56,379 nt of DNA from Rhizorhapis suberifaciens. GTDB lineage: Bacteria; Pseudomonadota; Alphaproteobacteria; Sphingomonadales; Sphingomonadaceae. Every line of letters starts with the position of its first letter. Position 1 is the stretch's first letter. Positions 33,146 to 40,986 of this stretch are shown here, in pieces. A model generated the notes under the pieces. The model had not been told where the DNA came from. It did not search any database and saw nothing but the letters and a program-made list of their open reading frames with translations. Made by a program: the position numbers and the translations under genes. Where the stretch lies: the NCBI RefSeq assembly GCF_014200045.1, contig NZ_JACHOV010000013.1, positions 1 through 56,379 of the forward strand. The letters run 5' to 3'.

Positions 33146-33381
33146 GCCATCGCTTGGACGAAATGCTCGCCGTGGAGATCGAACCGGACCAACTCGCGCC
33201 GGCCACCCGGATATTCCTTGATGACGGCATCAGCCGGGGTTTCCGGCTCGCTGTAATAGACCGGGAAACCGGCTTCGAGATGGGATCGCGCAGCGGCACC
33301 GTCATCATGCAACGCGGCGTTGATGATGATCGTCGCCAGCTCATCGTCGGGATCGACCGGGGATTTCAACTGCGTGGCCAT
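33142..33381 (-). CDS. Probable antitoxin of the zeta toxin
   Basis: This 79-residue acidic protein is encoded directly upstream of the zeta toxin, with a GTGA overlap. It is acidic at the N-terminus (DPDDELATIIINAALHDDG). A YYSEPETPADAVIKEYPGGRRE segment of the kind common in small antitoxins of this genus follows. The assignment relies mainly on gene order, because the sequence does not clearly match epsilon or PezA. Confidence 0.7.
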   Translation of the reverse strand: MATQLKSPVDPDDELATIIINAALHDDGAAARSHLEAGFPVYYSEPETPADAVIKEYPGGRRELVRFDLHGEHFVQAMA

Positions 33382-33458
33382 AGCAGCCTTGTATCATGAA
33401 ACGCCGACTTCGTCACCACCGAACGCGGTTTGCAAAAGCGCCATTCGATGGCGGCTCT

Positions 33459-33714
33459 GCCCTCCCCCGGAGGCCAGTCCCCGCAGGGGAACACCAAGGG
33501 CGGCTGCCCTTTCGTTCCCGAACGACAATCGTGCCGCCCGTGTAATCCGCCAAGCGCGGCGCCCGACGCCCTGCAGGGCATCGGCCACGCTAGGGCGGCT
33601 CGCCCGCGCCAGCGGCAAGATTCTCGCCCTCCCTCCCCATCCCGTTCCTCGCCGGAAAGGCAGAGCCGGTTGCTGTTGCGACCGGCTTTCAGCCTCAAAG
33701 GAAAGGAAGACATC
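33459..33714 (+). promoter_or_regulatory. Conserved leader, copy A (upstream of ardC)
   Basis: This 256-bp leader is shared with copies B (38058-38316) and C (44037-44255). Conserved blocks in order are CCTCCCCCGGAGGCCA, GGGGAACACCAAGGGC, CTGCCCTTTCGTTCCCGAA, GTGTAATCCGCCAAGCGCGG, a GC-rich hairpin block, TAGGGCGGC with GCCCGCGCCA, CTCCCCATCCCG, CCTCGCCGG, and finally the hairpin GCCGGTTGC/GCGACCGGC. It ends in a ribosome site (AAAGGAAAGGA). It holds no plausible gene. A promoter active on single-stranded entering DNA, or a regulated RNA leader, would fit. Confidence 0.75.
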
Positions 33715-34638
33715 ATGGGACGGATCACCGACAACCGGGCCGACGTCTATCAGGAAATAACCGATCAGATGATCGCCATGATCGAGGCTGGCACCCGGCC
33801 TTGGTCGAAATCGTGGAACGGCAGCGCCGCGCCGAATATCCCGCTGCGCTCGACCGGCGTTCCTTATCGCGGCATTAACGTCCTGACCCTGTGGGTTGCG
33901 TCGATGACGAAGGGCTATGCCTCGCCGCATTGGCTGACCTTCAAGCAGGCCCTCGCACTCGGCGGTTGCGTCCGCAAGGGCGAGAAAGGCTCAACCGTCG
34001 TCTATGCCAACAAGATCGAGGTGGACACCGACAAGGGAGATCAGGGCGGCGAGGATGGCAAGCGTCAGGTGGCGTTCCTTAAGCGCTATACGGTCTTCAA
34101 TTCCGAGCAGATCGATGGCGTCGAGGGAAAATATCCCGCCCCAGCGCCGATCATCACCGCGACCAACCCCGACGAACGGGATGCCGAACTGGACGCGCTC
34201 TTTGGCCGCGTGCCCGTCACCGTCAGGCATCAAGGCTCCCAGCCCTATTACCGGCCCAGCGACGATATTGTCGTCATGCCGGAATTTTCAGACTTCCACA
34301 CCAGCGACGACTATTATTCGACCCTTGCGCACGAACTTTGTCATGCCGTGGGGCACCCCTCGCGCCTCGCGCGGCCGACGCTCATTTCGACCAAGCGCGA
34401 GGACTATGCCCGCGACGAACTGGTCGCGGAGCTAGGCGCGGCATTCGTCAGCGGTGCCATCGGCATCAAGCTTCACGACCGCGAAGATCATGCCGCCTAC
34501 CTGTCGTCGTGGCTACAGGCCCTTCGCAACGATAAACGGTGCATCTTCACCGCCGCCCGTCACGCGCAGGACGCGGCCGACTGGCTGCTAAGCCGGATGG
34601 GCGCGCAGAGCGCCGTATCCCAGGAGGAGGCGGCGTGA
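33715..34638 (+). CDS. ardC: ArdC-type antirestriction protein
   Basis: This 307-residue ArdC-like protein protects incoming plasmid DNA from host restriction. The N-terminal single-strand-DNA-binding domain begins DVYQEITDQMIAMIEAGTRPW and continues with IPLRSTGVPYRGINVLTLW. The C-terminal zincin-like metallopeptidase domain has the HExxH motif in STLAHELCHAVGHPSRL and the downstream glutamate in DELVAELGAAFVSG. It follows leader copy A, and ATG 33715 has AAAGGAAAGGA upstream. Expression early after conjugation is expected for this family. Confidence 0.92.
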   Translation: MGRITDNRADVYQEITDQMIAMIEAGTRPWSKSWNGSAAPNIPLRSTGVPYRGINVLTLWVASMTKGYASPHWLTFKQALALGGCVRKGEKGSTVVYANKIEVDTDKGDQGGEDGKRQVAFLKRYTVFNSEQIDGVEGKYPAPAPIITATNPDERDAELDALFGRVPVTVRHQGSQPYYRPSDDIVVMPEFSDFHTSDDYYSTLAHELCHAVGHPSRLARPTLISTKREDYARDELVAELGAAFVSGAIGIKLHDREDHAAYLSSWLQALRNDKRCIFTAARHAQDAADWLLSRMGAQSAVSQEEAA

Positions 34639-35303
34639 CCGCCCCCCACGATCCTGGCCCCGACGATCCCGGTCCCGAGGTGGGTCGGGCCATCGCGGGA
34701 CGACTGATCTATGATCCGAGCTTCGCCACCGTCAGCGAGGAAGAGTTTAACGAGCTGCTCGCGATTATGCGCGACGGCCCGGCGGCCAAGCCGCTCACGC
34801 GCGAGGCGCAATGGCGGCGCGATTATCACAAGGCGATGTTCGCTCGCCGCCTTGTCGGCGTGCAACCCGACTTGTTCGGCGCGAAGCCGGTGACGCATAT
34901 GCACAAGGCCGCGTCCGGGCCGGTCATCGACTGGAAACCGGAGCCGGTTGCGGAGAAGCTGGCGCGGATCGCGCGCGATCCCAATGCGACGTTCGGCATC
35001 GGCCGCCTCGCCCTCAGCGAGGACGAAAAGGCGGCGCTGATCCGCTCGGCCGCGAACTGGCTGCGCATCGGGCAGCGCGTCCGCATCGTCGGATCGTCCT
35101 CGTCCTATGATGGCCGCTTCGAGCGCCGCAAACGACGCAAAGGAGTCGTCTGGCGCTTGTGCAGCCCGGTCTTTGCGGATCATCTCTATGTCTATCTCGA
35201 CCCGATCGGCGCGGAGCGCGTCGAGAAAACGCCGATGGTGGAGCTGCGCGACGTCGAGCCGATCGACGATCCGCTGTTGGTTCCCGTCTCCTTCTCCGTA
35301 TGA
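34635..35303 (+). CDS. Hypothetical protein coupled to ardC
   Basis: This 222-residue protein starts at GTG 34635, overlapping the ardC stop. The N-terminal half is polar, with REAQWRRDYHKAMFARRL. The C-terminal half looks like a small beta-barrel (RIGQRVRIVGSSSSYDGRFERRKRRKGVVWRL) and could be a nucleic-acid-binding module. No known family is recognised. Coupling to ardC suggests a role in plasmid establishment. Confidence 0.65.
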   Translation: MTAPHDPGPDDPGPEVGRAIAGRLIYDPSFATVSEEEFNELLAIMRDGPAAKPLTREAQWRRDYHKAMFARRLVGVQPDLFGAKPVTHMHKAASGPVIDWKPEPVAEKLARIARDPNATFGIGRLALSEDEKAALIRSAANWLRIGQRVRIVGSSSSYDGRFERRKRRKGVVWRLCSPVFADHLYVYLDPIGAERVEKTPMVELRDVEPIDDPLLVPVSFSV

Positions 35304-35333
35304 TCACCCAAGACTTTCCGAAAGGAGCCACAG

Positions 35334-35651
35334 ATGAATCCGCCCCAGCGCCGCCCCGTGATCCGCGCCGTCACCTTTGAGGAAGTCGGCGAGGCTATTG
35401 GCCGCCTGATCGACATCGCAAAGTCGGACACCGGCCAGTCGGCGCGGGTCGCCGACTTCCTGTTGGCGTGGTGGAATGGCGACGACAACGGCCATTTCCC
35501 GATCCTTCACCTGTGCAACTGCGATGCTGTCATTTCAGAGGACATGGTGACGATCATGGCGCATCTGGCGCAGGAGCCGACCGTCTATGCCGACGCCTGG
35601 GGCTACCGCGACGCGATGGAATTGCTTGTGGAGCAATGGCGGCTGTCATGA
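35334..35651 (+). CDS. Hypothetical 105-residue protein
   Basis: A good ribosome site (AAAGGAGCC) precedes ATG 35334. The product is acidic and helical (FEEVGEAIGRLIDIAKSD, then ADFLLAWWNGDDNGHFPI). It looks like one of the small conserved proteins of plasmid ardC regions, but I know no function. Its stop overlaps the next start (ATGA). Confidence 0.65.
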   Translation: MNPPQRRPVIRAVTFEEVGEAIGRLIDIAKSDTGQSARVADFLLAWWNGDDNGHFPILHLCNCDAVISEDMVTIMAHLAQEPTVYADAWGYRDAMELLVEQWRLS

Positions 35652-35845
35652 TCGTGCTGCGGACCGCCACCGACTTCATTACCGGCTTGCCCGTCGACCG
35701 CGACACCCGGCGCGCGCGGCTTCTCGCCGCACGCCGCAAGCCGGTCGGGAGCATCCCCCGGCGCGGCATCCTTTCCGGCCATTGGGATCAAGGCAGCGTC
35801 GTCGGCGCGTTTCGGGGCGGGCGCGGCAGTTTCATCGCCGAATGA
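35648..35845 (+). CDS. Small basic protein
   Basis: These 65 codons are coupled to the preceding gene by an ATGA overlap. The product is strongly basic and glycine-rich near the end (GSVVGAFRGGRGSF). It may bind nucleic acid. No family is recognised. Confidence 0.55.
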   Translation: MIVLRTATDFITGLPVDRDTRRARLLAARRKPVGSIPRRGILSGHWDQGSVVGAFRGGRGSFIAE

Positions 35846-35900
35846 CGCCCGGATCGGGCGCCGCTCCCCGCAGGGCGGGCGAACGGCGCGACAAGGGCCG

Positions 35901-36548
35901 ATGACGGGACCGAGCGAATTTACTATCCTCCACCCTATGGATAGCAGCGCTGACCGCGTCCCGGACCTTTACGACGACAATGCCCAGGCATGGGACCGCG
36001 ATCGGCAGCAGGACGATCGCAAGGAAGGCGAGCGGGCGTGGATTGCCCGCTTCTCCGAGGCGGCAGGGCCAGGCAGCTCCATTCTCGACCTCGGATGTGG
36101 CTCAGGAGAACCGATCGCGGCCGAACTGGTCGATGGCGGACACCGCGTTACCGGCGTCGATTCCTCGCCGTCGCTGATCGCCTTGTGTCGTGCGCGAATG
36201 CCACAGCAGCAATGGATCGTTGCCGACATGCGCGACCTCGACTTGGCCGATCACCACGATGGCATCCTTGCTTGGAACAGCTTCTTTCATCTTCCAATCG
36301 ACGCGCAGCGTCGCATGTTCCCGATTTTCGCCAAGCACCTGCGCAGCGGGGGACCACTCATGTTCACGAGCGGCACGCAGCAGGGCGAGGCTTTCGGATG
36401 TTGGCAGGGCGAGCGACTTTACCATGCGAGCCTGAATACCGAGGAATATCGAACGCTCCTCCATACCCACGACTTCGCTCTGATCGATCATGTCCAGAAT
36501 GATCCCACAACTGGCGGACTGACAATTTGGCTCGCGCGGCGCCTATAG
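35901..36548 (+). CDS. Class I SAM-dependent methyltransferase
   Basis: This methyltransferase has up to 215 residues. The SAM-binding motif I is clear (SSILDLGCGSGEPIAAELV), followed by the acidic end of strand 2 (VTGVDSSPSLIALCRARMP) and motif IV-like HDGILAWNSFFHL. The target is unknown; small-molecule targets are more likely than DNA because no target-recognition domain or NPPY motif is present. The start may be ATG 35901, with AAGGG upstream, or ATG 35937. Confidence 0.82.
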   Translation: MTGPSEFTILHPMDSSADRVPDLYDDNAQAWDRDRQQDDRKEGERAWIARFSEAAGPGSSILDLGCGSGEPIAAELVDGGHRVTGVDSSPSLIALCRARMPQQQWIVADMRDLDLADHHDGILAWNSFFHLPIDAQRRMFPIFAKHLRSGGPLMFTSGTQQGEAFGCWQGERLYHASLNTEEYRTLLHTHDFALIDHVQNDPTTGGLTIWLARRL

Positions 36549-36649
36549 GTCGCGATCGAGCGTAGAAACGGCGGCGATCGGCGGCAATTGTCGTGTTGCG
36601 ACCGCACCCGTTTCATCGGAAAATCGCGAGCATTGGAGGTTTCGCATCA

Positions 36650-37219
36650 ATGCCGGCGTTTGCGTTCTACATAATCCCAGAAATGGGCGAGCCATCGATG
36701 ACGATCATCGACGCCCCCGACATGGACGATGCCAAGACGCAGGCCGTGGCGGCAATCAGGGGCGGTGCGTTGCGCGCGATCCGGCTTTGGGATGGCGAAC
36801 GAATGATCGAGGTTGCGCGGCCCGCTCGGCCACGATCGGTCAGGCCGGGCGACGATGGCGAGGATCGCGGCGCGCGCATGATCGCGATGAAGGCCGAGGG
36901 CAAGACGCATCGGCAGATCGCCGAAGCGTTCGGCATCAGCATCGACCGAGTGCGCCAGCTCATGGCCCGCACGCAGGCGCGGGCCATGATGCTGGCGGAC
37001 GAACCGAACCGCGCCGGTCTTTCGGTGCGTGCCCGAGGCGTGCTGTACAACCTGATCGACGAGCCCGAGGCGGATCGCGCAGAACGCGATCGCCTTCTCC
37101 CCGAGCGCATTGCCGCATTGACGCGCGCGCAGATCCTCGATGTCCCTAATGCCGGCTACCGCACGATTGCCGAGTTCGAAGCATGGCTTTGGGAGCGGGG
37201 CCTCTACCTTAACGGATGA
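36650..37219 (+). CDS. Regulator with sigma-like HTH and RNAP alpha-CTD-like domain
   Basis: This protein of about 189 residues combines two transcription modules. The middle has a sigma region 4-like helix-turn-helix (IAMKAEGKTHRQIAEAFGISIDRVRQLMAR). The C-terminal part resembles the RNA polymerase alpha C-terminal domain: LSVRARGVLYNLI, then LTRAQILDVPNAGYRTIAEFEAWLWERGL, compared with LTVRSANCLK, then [24 protein letters not shown] in E. coli. The N-terminal 60 residues resemble a small beta-rich domain. It could act as an auxiliary transcription factor. The pairing is unusual and is described further in the findings. Confidence 0.7.
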   Translation: MPAFAFYIIPEMGEPSMTIIDAPDMDDAKTQAVAAIRGGALRAIRLWDGERMIEVARPARPRSVRPGDDGEDRGARMIAMKAEGKTHRQIAEAFGISIDRVRQLMARTQARAMMLADEPNRAGLSVRARGVLYNLIDEPEADRAERDRLLPERIAALTRAQILDVPNAGYRTIAEFEAWLWERGLYLNG

Positions 37220-37296
37220 ACGGCTTTCCATTTTCCTCGCGCTGACCGCACCCGCTTCGGGGTGTTTCGTGCCGATCGGCATCAAGACCGTTCGTC

Positions 37297-37743
37297 ATGC
37301 CGTCCCAGATACCCACACGCGCCGATCGGCACCTGGTCCTTGCCGGCGCCTATGCCGAGGCCGCGCGCCGCGTGCTGGCGCAGGGGATCGTCGGCGCCGA
37401 ACGCCTGCCCTATTTCGCGGTCGTCGCGCACGGCCTAGAACTTGGCCTCAAGGCGATCCTGCTCAATGACGGATGGGATGAGGAAGATCTGATGCTCATA
37501 GGGCATGACCTCGACGGATGCTGCCGAGCGGTGCGGCGTGGCCAGCTCGACCTGTCCGATGCGATCGGCGCTGACCTCACGGCAATCATCGACGCGCTGT
37601 CCTACCCCCACGCGATCCAGTGCTTTCGCTACCCGCAACGTGTCCCGCAAGATCTTCCCGACCCTGCCCGCGCGCTCGATTGCCTCCAACGGCTCCTGGA
37701 CGTCGCCGCTCGCCAGCTTGGGGCGGCAAACAGACGCGCTTAA
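37297..37743 (+). CDS. HEPN-like domain protein
   Basis: This 148-residue helical protein has the HEPN-type pattern AGAYAEAARRVLA, then AVVAHGLELGLKAILL, then GHDLDGCCRAV. HEPN proteins are often RNases or partners of nucleotidyltransferases in defence and toxin-antitoxin modules. The catalytic R-x(4-6)-H motif is not obvious here, and no nucleotidyltransferase gene is adjacent. The role is therefore open. Confidence 0.6.
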   Translation: MPSQIPTRADRHLVLAGAYAEAARRVLAQGIVGAERLPYFAVVAHGLELGLKAILLNDGWDEEDLMLIGHDLDGCCRAVRRGQLDLSDAIGADLTAIIDALSYPHAIQCFRYPQRVPQDLPDPARALDCLQRLLDVAARQLGAANRRA

Positions 37744-37795
37744 GGCGCGGCGATCTGGCTCGCGCCGGGCCGAGGTGAACAGGTCGCCGGCTGCA

Positions 37796-37990
37796 TCAGG
37801 GGGTGCCGGCGTCTTCGCCGTTCAAAGCCTTCGACAGTTCGGTAAGCGCGGTATCCGACAGCAAGGCAACGCCGATTACCGGCCGATCGCCATCGAGCGT
37901 CCTGCCGGCGTAGAGCCATAGCGCGGCCTGCCCGTTATGGTTGCGCTGAAGGCGGCAATGCTCCGCCAGTCCAATATGTAGGGGTTCCAT
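37796..37990 (-). CDS. Small hypothetical protein
   Basis: This 64-residue product starts at ATG 37990 with an AGGAG ribosome site 6 bases upstream. It contains His, Cys and Arg in its first third (IGLAEHCRLQRNHNGQ) and a helical acidic end. It is read divergently from leader copy B. No family is recognised. Confidence 0.55.
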   Translation of the reverse strand: MEPLHIGLAEHCRLQRNHNGQAALWLYAGRTLDGDRPVIGVALLSDTALTELSKALNGEDAGTP

Positions 37991-38057
37991 CGGTTCTCCT
38001 CTTCCACGCCTGTCTGACGCGCCCAGGGGGCGCGGCGTATGCCCGTTGGCGTCGATG

Positions 38058-38316
38058 CCCTCCCCCGGAGGCCATCCGTCGCGGGGAACACCAAGGGCTG
38101 CTGCCCTTTCGTTCCCGAAGGAAAATAGACGACCCCGTGTGGTCCGCCAAGCGCGGCACCCGACGCCCTAGGGGGGCGTCGGCCGCGCTAGGGCGGCCTG
38201 CCCGCGCCAAGGTCATCGATTTTCCCCCTCCCTCCCCATCCCGCTCCTCGCCGGAGAGGCAGATCCGGTTGCTGCGGCAACCGGCTTTCAGCCGCTCAGA
38301 AGAAGGAGAAAGGACA
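38058..38316 (+). promoter_or_regulatory. Conserved leader, copy B
   Basis: This copy is as long as copy A and contains every block, including CCTCCCCCGGAGGCCA, CTGCCCTTTCGTTCCCGAA, GTCCGCCAAGCGCGGC, the CGACGCCC/GGGCGTCG hairpin, CTCCCCATCCCG, CTCGCCGG, and the terminal hairpin GCCGGTT..AACCGGC-like segment (CCGGTTGC/GCAACCGG). Differences from copy A concentrate in the hairpin stems and loops, which keep pairing. It drives the small gene at 38317 and the parB-like gene. Confidence 0.75.
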
Positions 38317-38508
38317 ATGGCTTACACCCGATACAAAGGCGATCCCTACTGGAAACGGGCCAAGGTGGACGGGACCAGTGCCGACGGCACGCCCTATCGC
38401 CGAGGCGAGCGCGTGTTCTTCTATCCACGAACCGGCGCGACCTACGCGGGCGACAGCGCGGTGCGCGCATCGGCCGAGTTTGACGAACTTGCAGCCCTCG
38501 AAGGCTGA
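38317..38508 (+). CDS. Small conserved-looking protein upstream of parB-like gene
   Basis: This 63-residue protein starts at ATG 38317 behind AGAAGGAGAAAGG. The first half is basic and aromatic (YTRYKGDPYWKRAKV) and includes GTPYRRGERVFFYPRTG. A fold with a single beta-sheet is possible. It lies between leader B and the large parB-like gene and is probably co-transcribed with it. The function is unknown. Confidence 0.65.
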   Translation: MAYTRYKGDPYWKRAKVDGTSADGTPYRRGERVFFYPRTGATYAGDSAVRASAEFDELAALEG

Positions 38509-38553
38509 CCCCTCCCCCCAATTGACACTATCGAAATTCACAGGAGTTTCATC

Positions 38554-40380
38554 ATGGCTATCATCACCGTTAAGCTGTCGCAGCTTCGTCTTTCCCCACT
38601 CAATCAGCGCAAGGTGAAGCCGAGCGCCATCGACGCGATGGCCGACGACATTGCCGCGCACGGCCTGTTGCAGAACCTTGTCGCCTATGAGGAAGACGGC
38701 CTGTTCTACGTCTTCGCCGGAGGGCGGCGCTACCGTGGGTTGAAGGAACTGGCGAAGCGCAAGCGGATCAAGAATAGCGATGCTTTCCCCGTCGAGGTTC
38801 GCGCCAAGGAAGAAGCCATCGAACTGTCGCTGATCGAGAATGAGCAGCGCGAGGACATGCACCCCGCCGACCGCATCCGGTCCTATGGGGCGCTCCGCGA
38901 TACCGGCATGTCCGCCGAGGATATCGCCGCCCGGTCCGGAGTCGCGGTCAGCTTCGTCTATAAGATGCTCCGCCTTTCCGCCCTCGCACCGTCGTTGATT
39001 AATCTTATCGCCAAGGACCAGCTGTCGCTTGAGGCGGCGCGCGCGCTCACGCTCACCGACGATCACGCCACCCAAGTGAAGGTCTGCAAGGCGGCGAACG
39101 GTCAAGCCCACACCATTCGCCGGATGCTCACCACCGAGAAGGTAGACACCACCAGCGGCGCGTTTCTGTTCGTCGGTCGCGAAGCCTATGAGGCGAAGGG
39201 CGGGACGATCACGGTGGACCTGTTCAGCCAAGGGGATGAGGGCTTTGCCGACCAGCCCGAGCTTGTGCAGGAACTGGCAGAGGAAAAGCTGGACGCCATC
39301 GCCGCAGAATATCGGGCAGTCGGGTGGCACGAGGTCCGCGCCGAACTGGACCGGCCATACGACCTCTACATGAAGGGCAGCATGTATCCCGCCACCCGCG
39401 AGCCGACCGAGGCCGAGGCCGAGCGGCTTGCCGCTATCGATGCCGAGATCGAGGCGATCGCGGAGGCCGAGGGCGAGGACAGTGATCGTATCGAGCCGCT
39501 GTCCGACCAGCGGGACGCAATCATCGAGGGGTTGCGCGCCTTCAACCGTGAACAGGTGGCGGTCGGAGGCGTGGCGCTATGGGTTTCGCGGGACGGGACG
39601 CTTGGCAAGAGCTTCTATCGGGCCAAGGCGGAACCCAAGCCCAAGGCGACCAGTGATGGCCCGACGCCGCTCTACAGCAACAGCCTCTTCGCCGACCTGT
39701 CGCGCATCAAGACGCAGATCGTGCAGGAGGCGGTCGCGGCCGACCCGGCGCTGGCGCTCGACATCATGCTGGACAGCCTTGCGGGCCAGTTGCTTCACGG
39801 CGCGCACAGCTATCAGATGGCGCTTGAGGTTCAGGCCAAGACCATCGCGACGGACGTTCCCGACGAGCTTATGGCGACCAGCGACGTCCGCCCCGTCGAG
39901 GAAACAATGGCGACCCGCTTTGCTTCCATCCCCGCCGAAGGGCGTTTCGAGGCAATCCGCACCATGACGACCGACGACAAGATGGCGTTGCTCGCCGGGC
40001 TTGTCGCGATGACGCTGGACGGCACGGTGTTCGCGGGCGGCTCCCCCGGCCAGCGCCACCATCATTTCGAGCAGATCGCACGGGCGGGCGGGGTGGACAT
40101 TGCCGCGCGTTGGAGCGCCCCTATCGGCCTGTTCGACAAGATGCGCCGCGCGGCGATGATCGACCTATTGCGCGAGGAATGCGGTGCTCCGAGCGCCGAG
40201 AATTGCGCGACCATCAAGAAGAAGGCTGACCTTGCCGTCAACGTGTCGGAGCGGCTGTCCGCCAATTGGCTTCCGGCCCCGATGAAGATCGGCGCGTTCG
40301 ACCAGCCCGAGGGTGATCCGGAGGACACCGACATGGACGGCGACGGCATGGAGGATATGGCCGACGACGAAATGGCGTGA
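38554..40380 (+). CDS. Large ParB-like nuclease-domain protein
   Basis: This 608-residue protein has a ParB N-terminal domain (LSQLRLSPLNQRKVKPSAIDAMADDI, then FAGGRRYRGLKELA, then LSLIENEQREDMHPADRI). A ParB-type helix-turn-helix follows (SAEDIAARSGVAVSFVYKMLRLSALAP). The C-terminal 400 residues, acidic and helical, are not part of partition ParBs. Such proteins are common beside ardC in alphaproteobacterial plasmids. Their job may be regulation or nuclease activity on entering DNA, since the true partition ParB is encoded at 9743. A ribosome site, CAGGAG, precedes the ATG. Confidence 0.8.
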   Translation: MAIITVKLSQLRLSPLNQRKVKPSAIDAMADDIAAHGLLQNLVAYEEDGLFYVFAGGRRYRGLKELAKRKRIKNSDAFPVEVRAKEEAIELSLIENEQREDMHPADRIRSYGALRDTGMSAEDIAARSGVAVSFVYKMLRLSALAPSLINLIAKDQLSLEAARALTLTDDHATQVKVCKAANGQAHTIRRMLTTEKVDTTSGAFLFVGREAYEAKGGTITVDLFSQGDEGFADQPELVQELAEEKLDAIAAEYRAVGWHEVRAELDRPYDLYMKGSMYPATREPTEAEAERLAAIDAEIEAIAEAEGEDSDRIEPLSDQRDAIIEGLRAFNREQVAVGGVALWVSRDGTLGKSFYRAKAEPKPKATSDGPTPLYSNSLFADLSRIKTQIVQEAVAADPALALDIMLDSLAGQLLHGAHSYQMALEVQAKTIATDVPDELMATSDVRPVEETMATRFASIPAEGRFEAIRTMTTDDKMALLAGLVAMTLDGTVFAGGSPGQRHHHFEQIARAGGVDIAARWSAPIGLFDKMRRAAMIDLLREECGAPSAENCATIKKKADLAVNVSERLSANWLPAPMKIGAFDQPEGDPEDTDMDGDGMEDMADDEMA

Positions 40381-40386
40381 ACCATC

Positions 40387-40413
40387 GGGGGCCGGTGATA
40401 ATCGGCCCCCTTT
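40387..40413 (+). terminator. Intrinsic terminator after the parB-like gene
   Basis: GGGGGCCG (40387-40394), an 8-nt loop and CGGCCCCC (40403-40410) form a perfect stem followed by TTTCC. It lies 7 bases after the stop codon. Confidence 0.8.
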
Positions 40414-40506
40414 CCTTCCTTGCTGTTCCATCAGGAGCGGCCCCGTCGCCGGCGCGACAGCCATGCCCCGCATGGCCGTCGCGCCCGCTGCCCTTTCAGG
40501 CCCGCG

Positions 40507-40539
40507 GGCGCCGCCCGCCCACAAGGGACGGGCGGCGCC
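40507..40539. other. Very stable GC hairpin
   Basis: Perfect 11-bp arms (40507-40517 and 40529-40539, GGCGCCGCCCG and CGGGCGGCGCC) with an 11-nt loop lie in the gene-free stretch 40414-40665. No T-run follows. It may be part of an untranslated leader for the small peptide at 40683, or an antisense RNA terminator. Confidence 0.5.
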
Positions 40540-40682
40540 GTGGCGACTTGACGTAATCGTGACCGGGAGCGCGTCAGAATTACGGCCACCGTCAGCCCGG
40601 ATCGGCTAGAATGGCCTCGATCGGCGGCGGACGGATGTAGCAGCTCCCCCGCAATCTTGCCGGTCAAAGGAGGTGACGCAAT

Positions 40683-40766
40683 TTGACGATATATGAAACA
40701 GCAATGGTCGTGATCGCGGGCTTTTCGCTCGTGGTGGCGATTGTAAAGTTGGGCCGCCACAAGTAG
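40683..40766 (+). CDS. 27-residue single-pass membrane peptide (toxin-like)
   Basis: A perfect Shine-Dalgarno sequence (AAAGGAGGTGA) precedes TTG 40683 by a few bases. The 27-codon frame encodes a peptide starting MTIYET. One membrane helix follows (AMVVIAGFSLVVAIV) and the tail is basic (KLGRHK). The opening and layout resemble the holin-like type I toxins known mainly in Gram-positive bacteria. Strong hairpins lie both upstream and downstream (40507-40539, 40776-40803, 40831-40860), as in type I toxin loci. It is too short for usual gene finders. Confidence 0.5.
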   Translation: MTIYETAMVVIAGFSLVVAIVKLGRHK

Positions 40767-40775
40767 CCTGACGGG

Positions 40776-40810
40776 GGACGGGAGCCTAGCAGGGTTCCCG
40801 TCCTTTCCTT
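40776..40810. terminator. Terminator downstream of the small peptide
   Basis: GGACGGGA (40776-40783) pairs with TCCCGTCC (40796-40803), followed by TTTCCTTT. It ends the small-peptide transcript 10 bases after its stop codon. Confidence 0.7.
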
Positions 40811-40860
40811 TCAGGATGTCCTGAAAGTTTGAGCCCGCCGAGTAGCAGCTCGACGGGCTC
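40809..40860. other. Two further hairpins before mucR
   Basis: A perfect palindrome TTTCAGGA-TG-TCCTGAAA lies at 40809-40826. A 12-bp stem with one mismatch (40831-40842 and 40849-40860, loop TAGCAG) follows. They could end an antisense RNA running against the small-peptide gene, or form part of the mucR leader. The remaining stretch up to 40986 holds only a TATATA-like promoter element near 40910. Confidence 0.5.
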
Positions 40861-40986
40861 AGGATGGTTCCGCAATCGACAATCACGAAACAGCAAGGGC
40901 TATATACTCCTTTGGAGCTTAACAACCAATAGCAGGATGACGCCCCATCCTGAAAATCGGGCGGGTTCGCCCAGCAAGGGGAGCAG

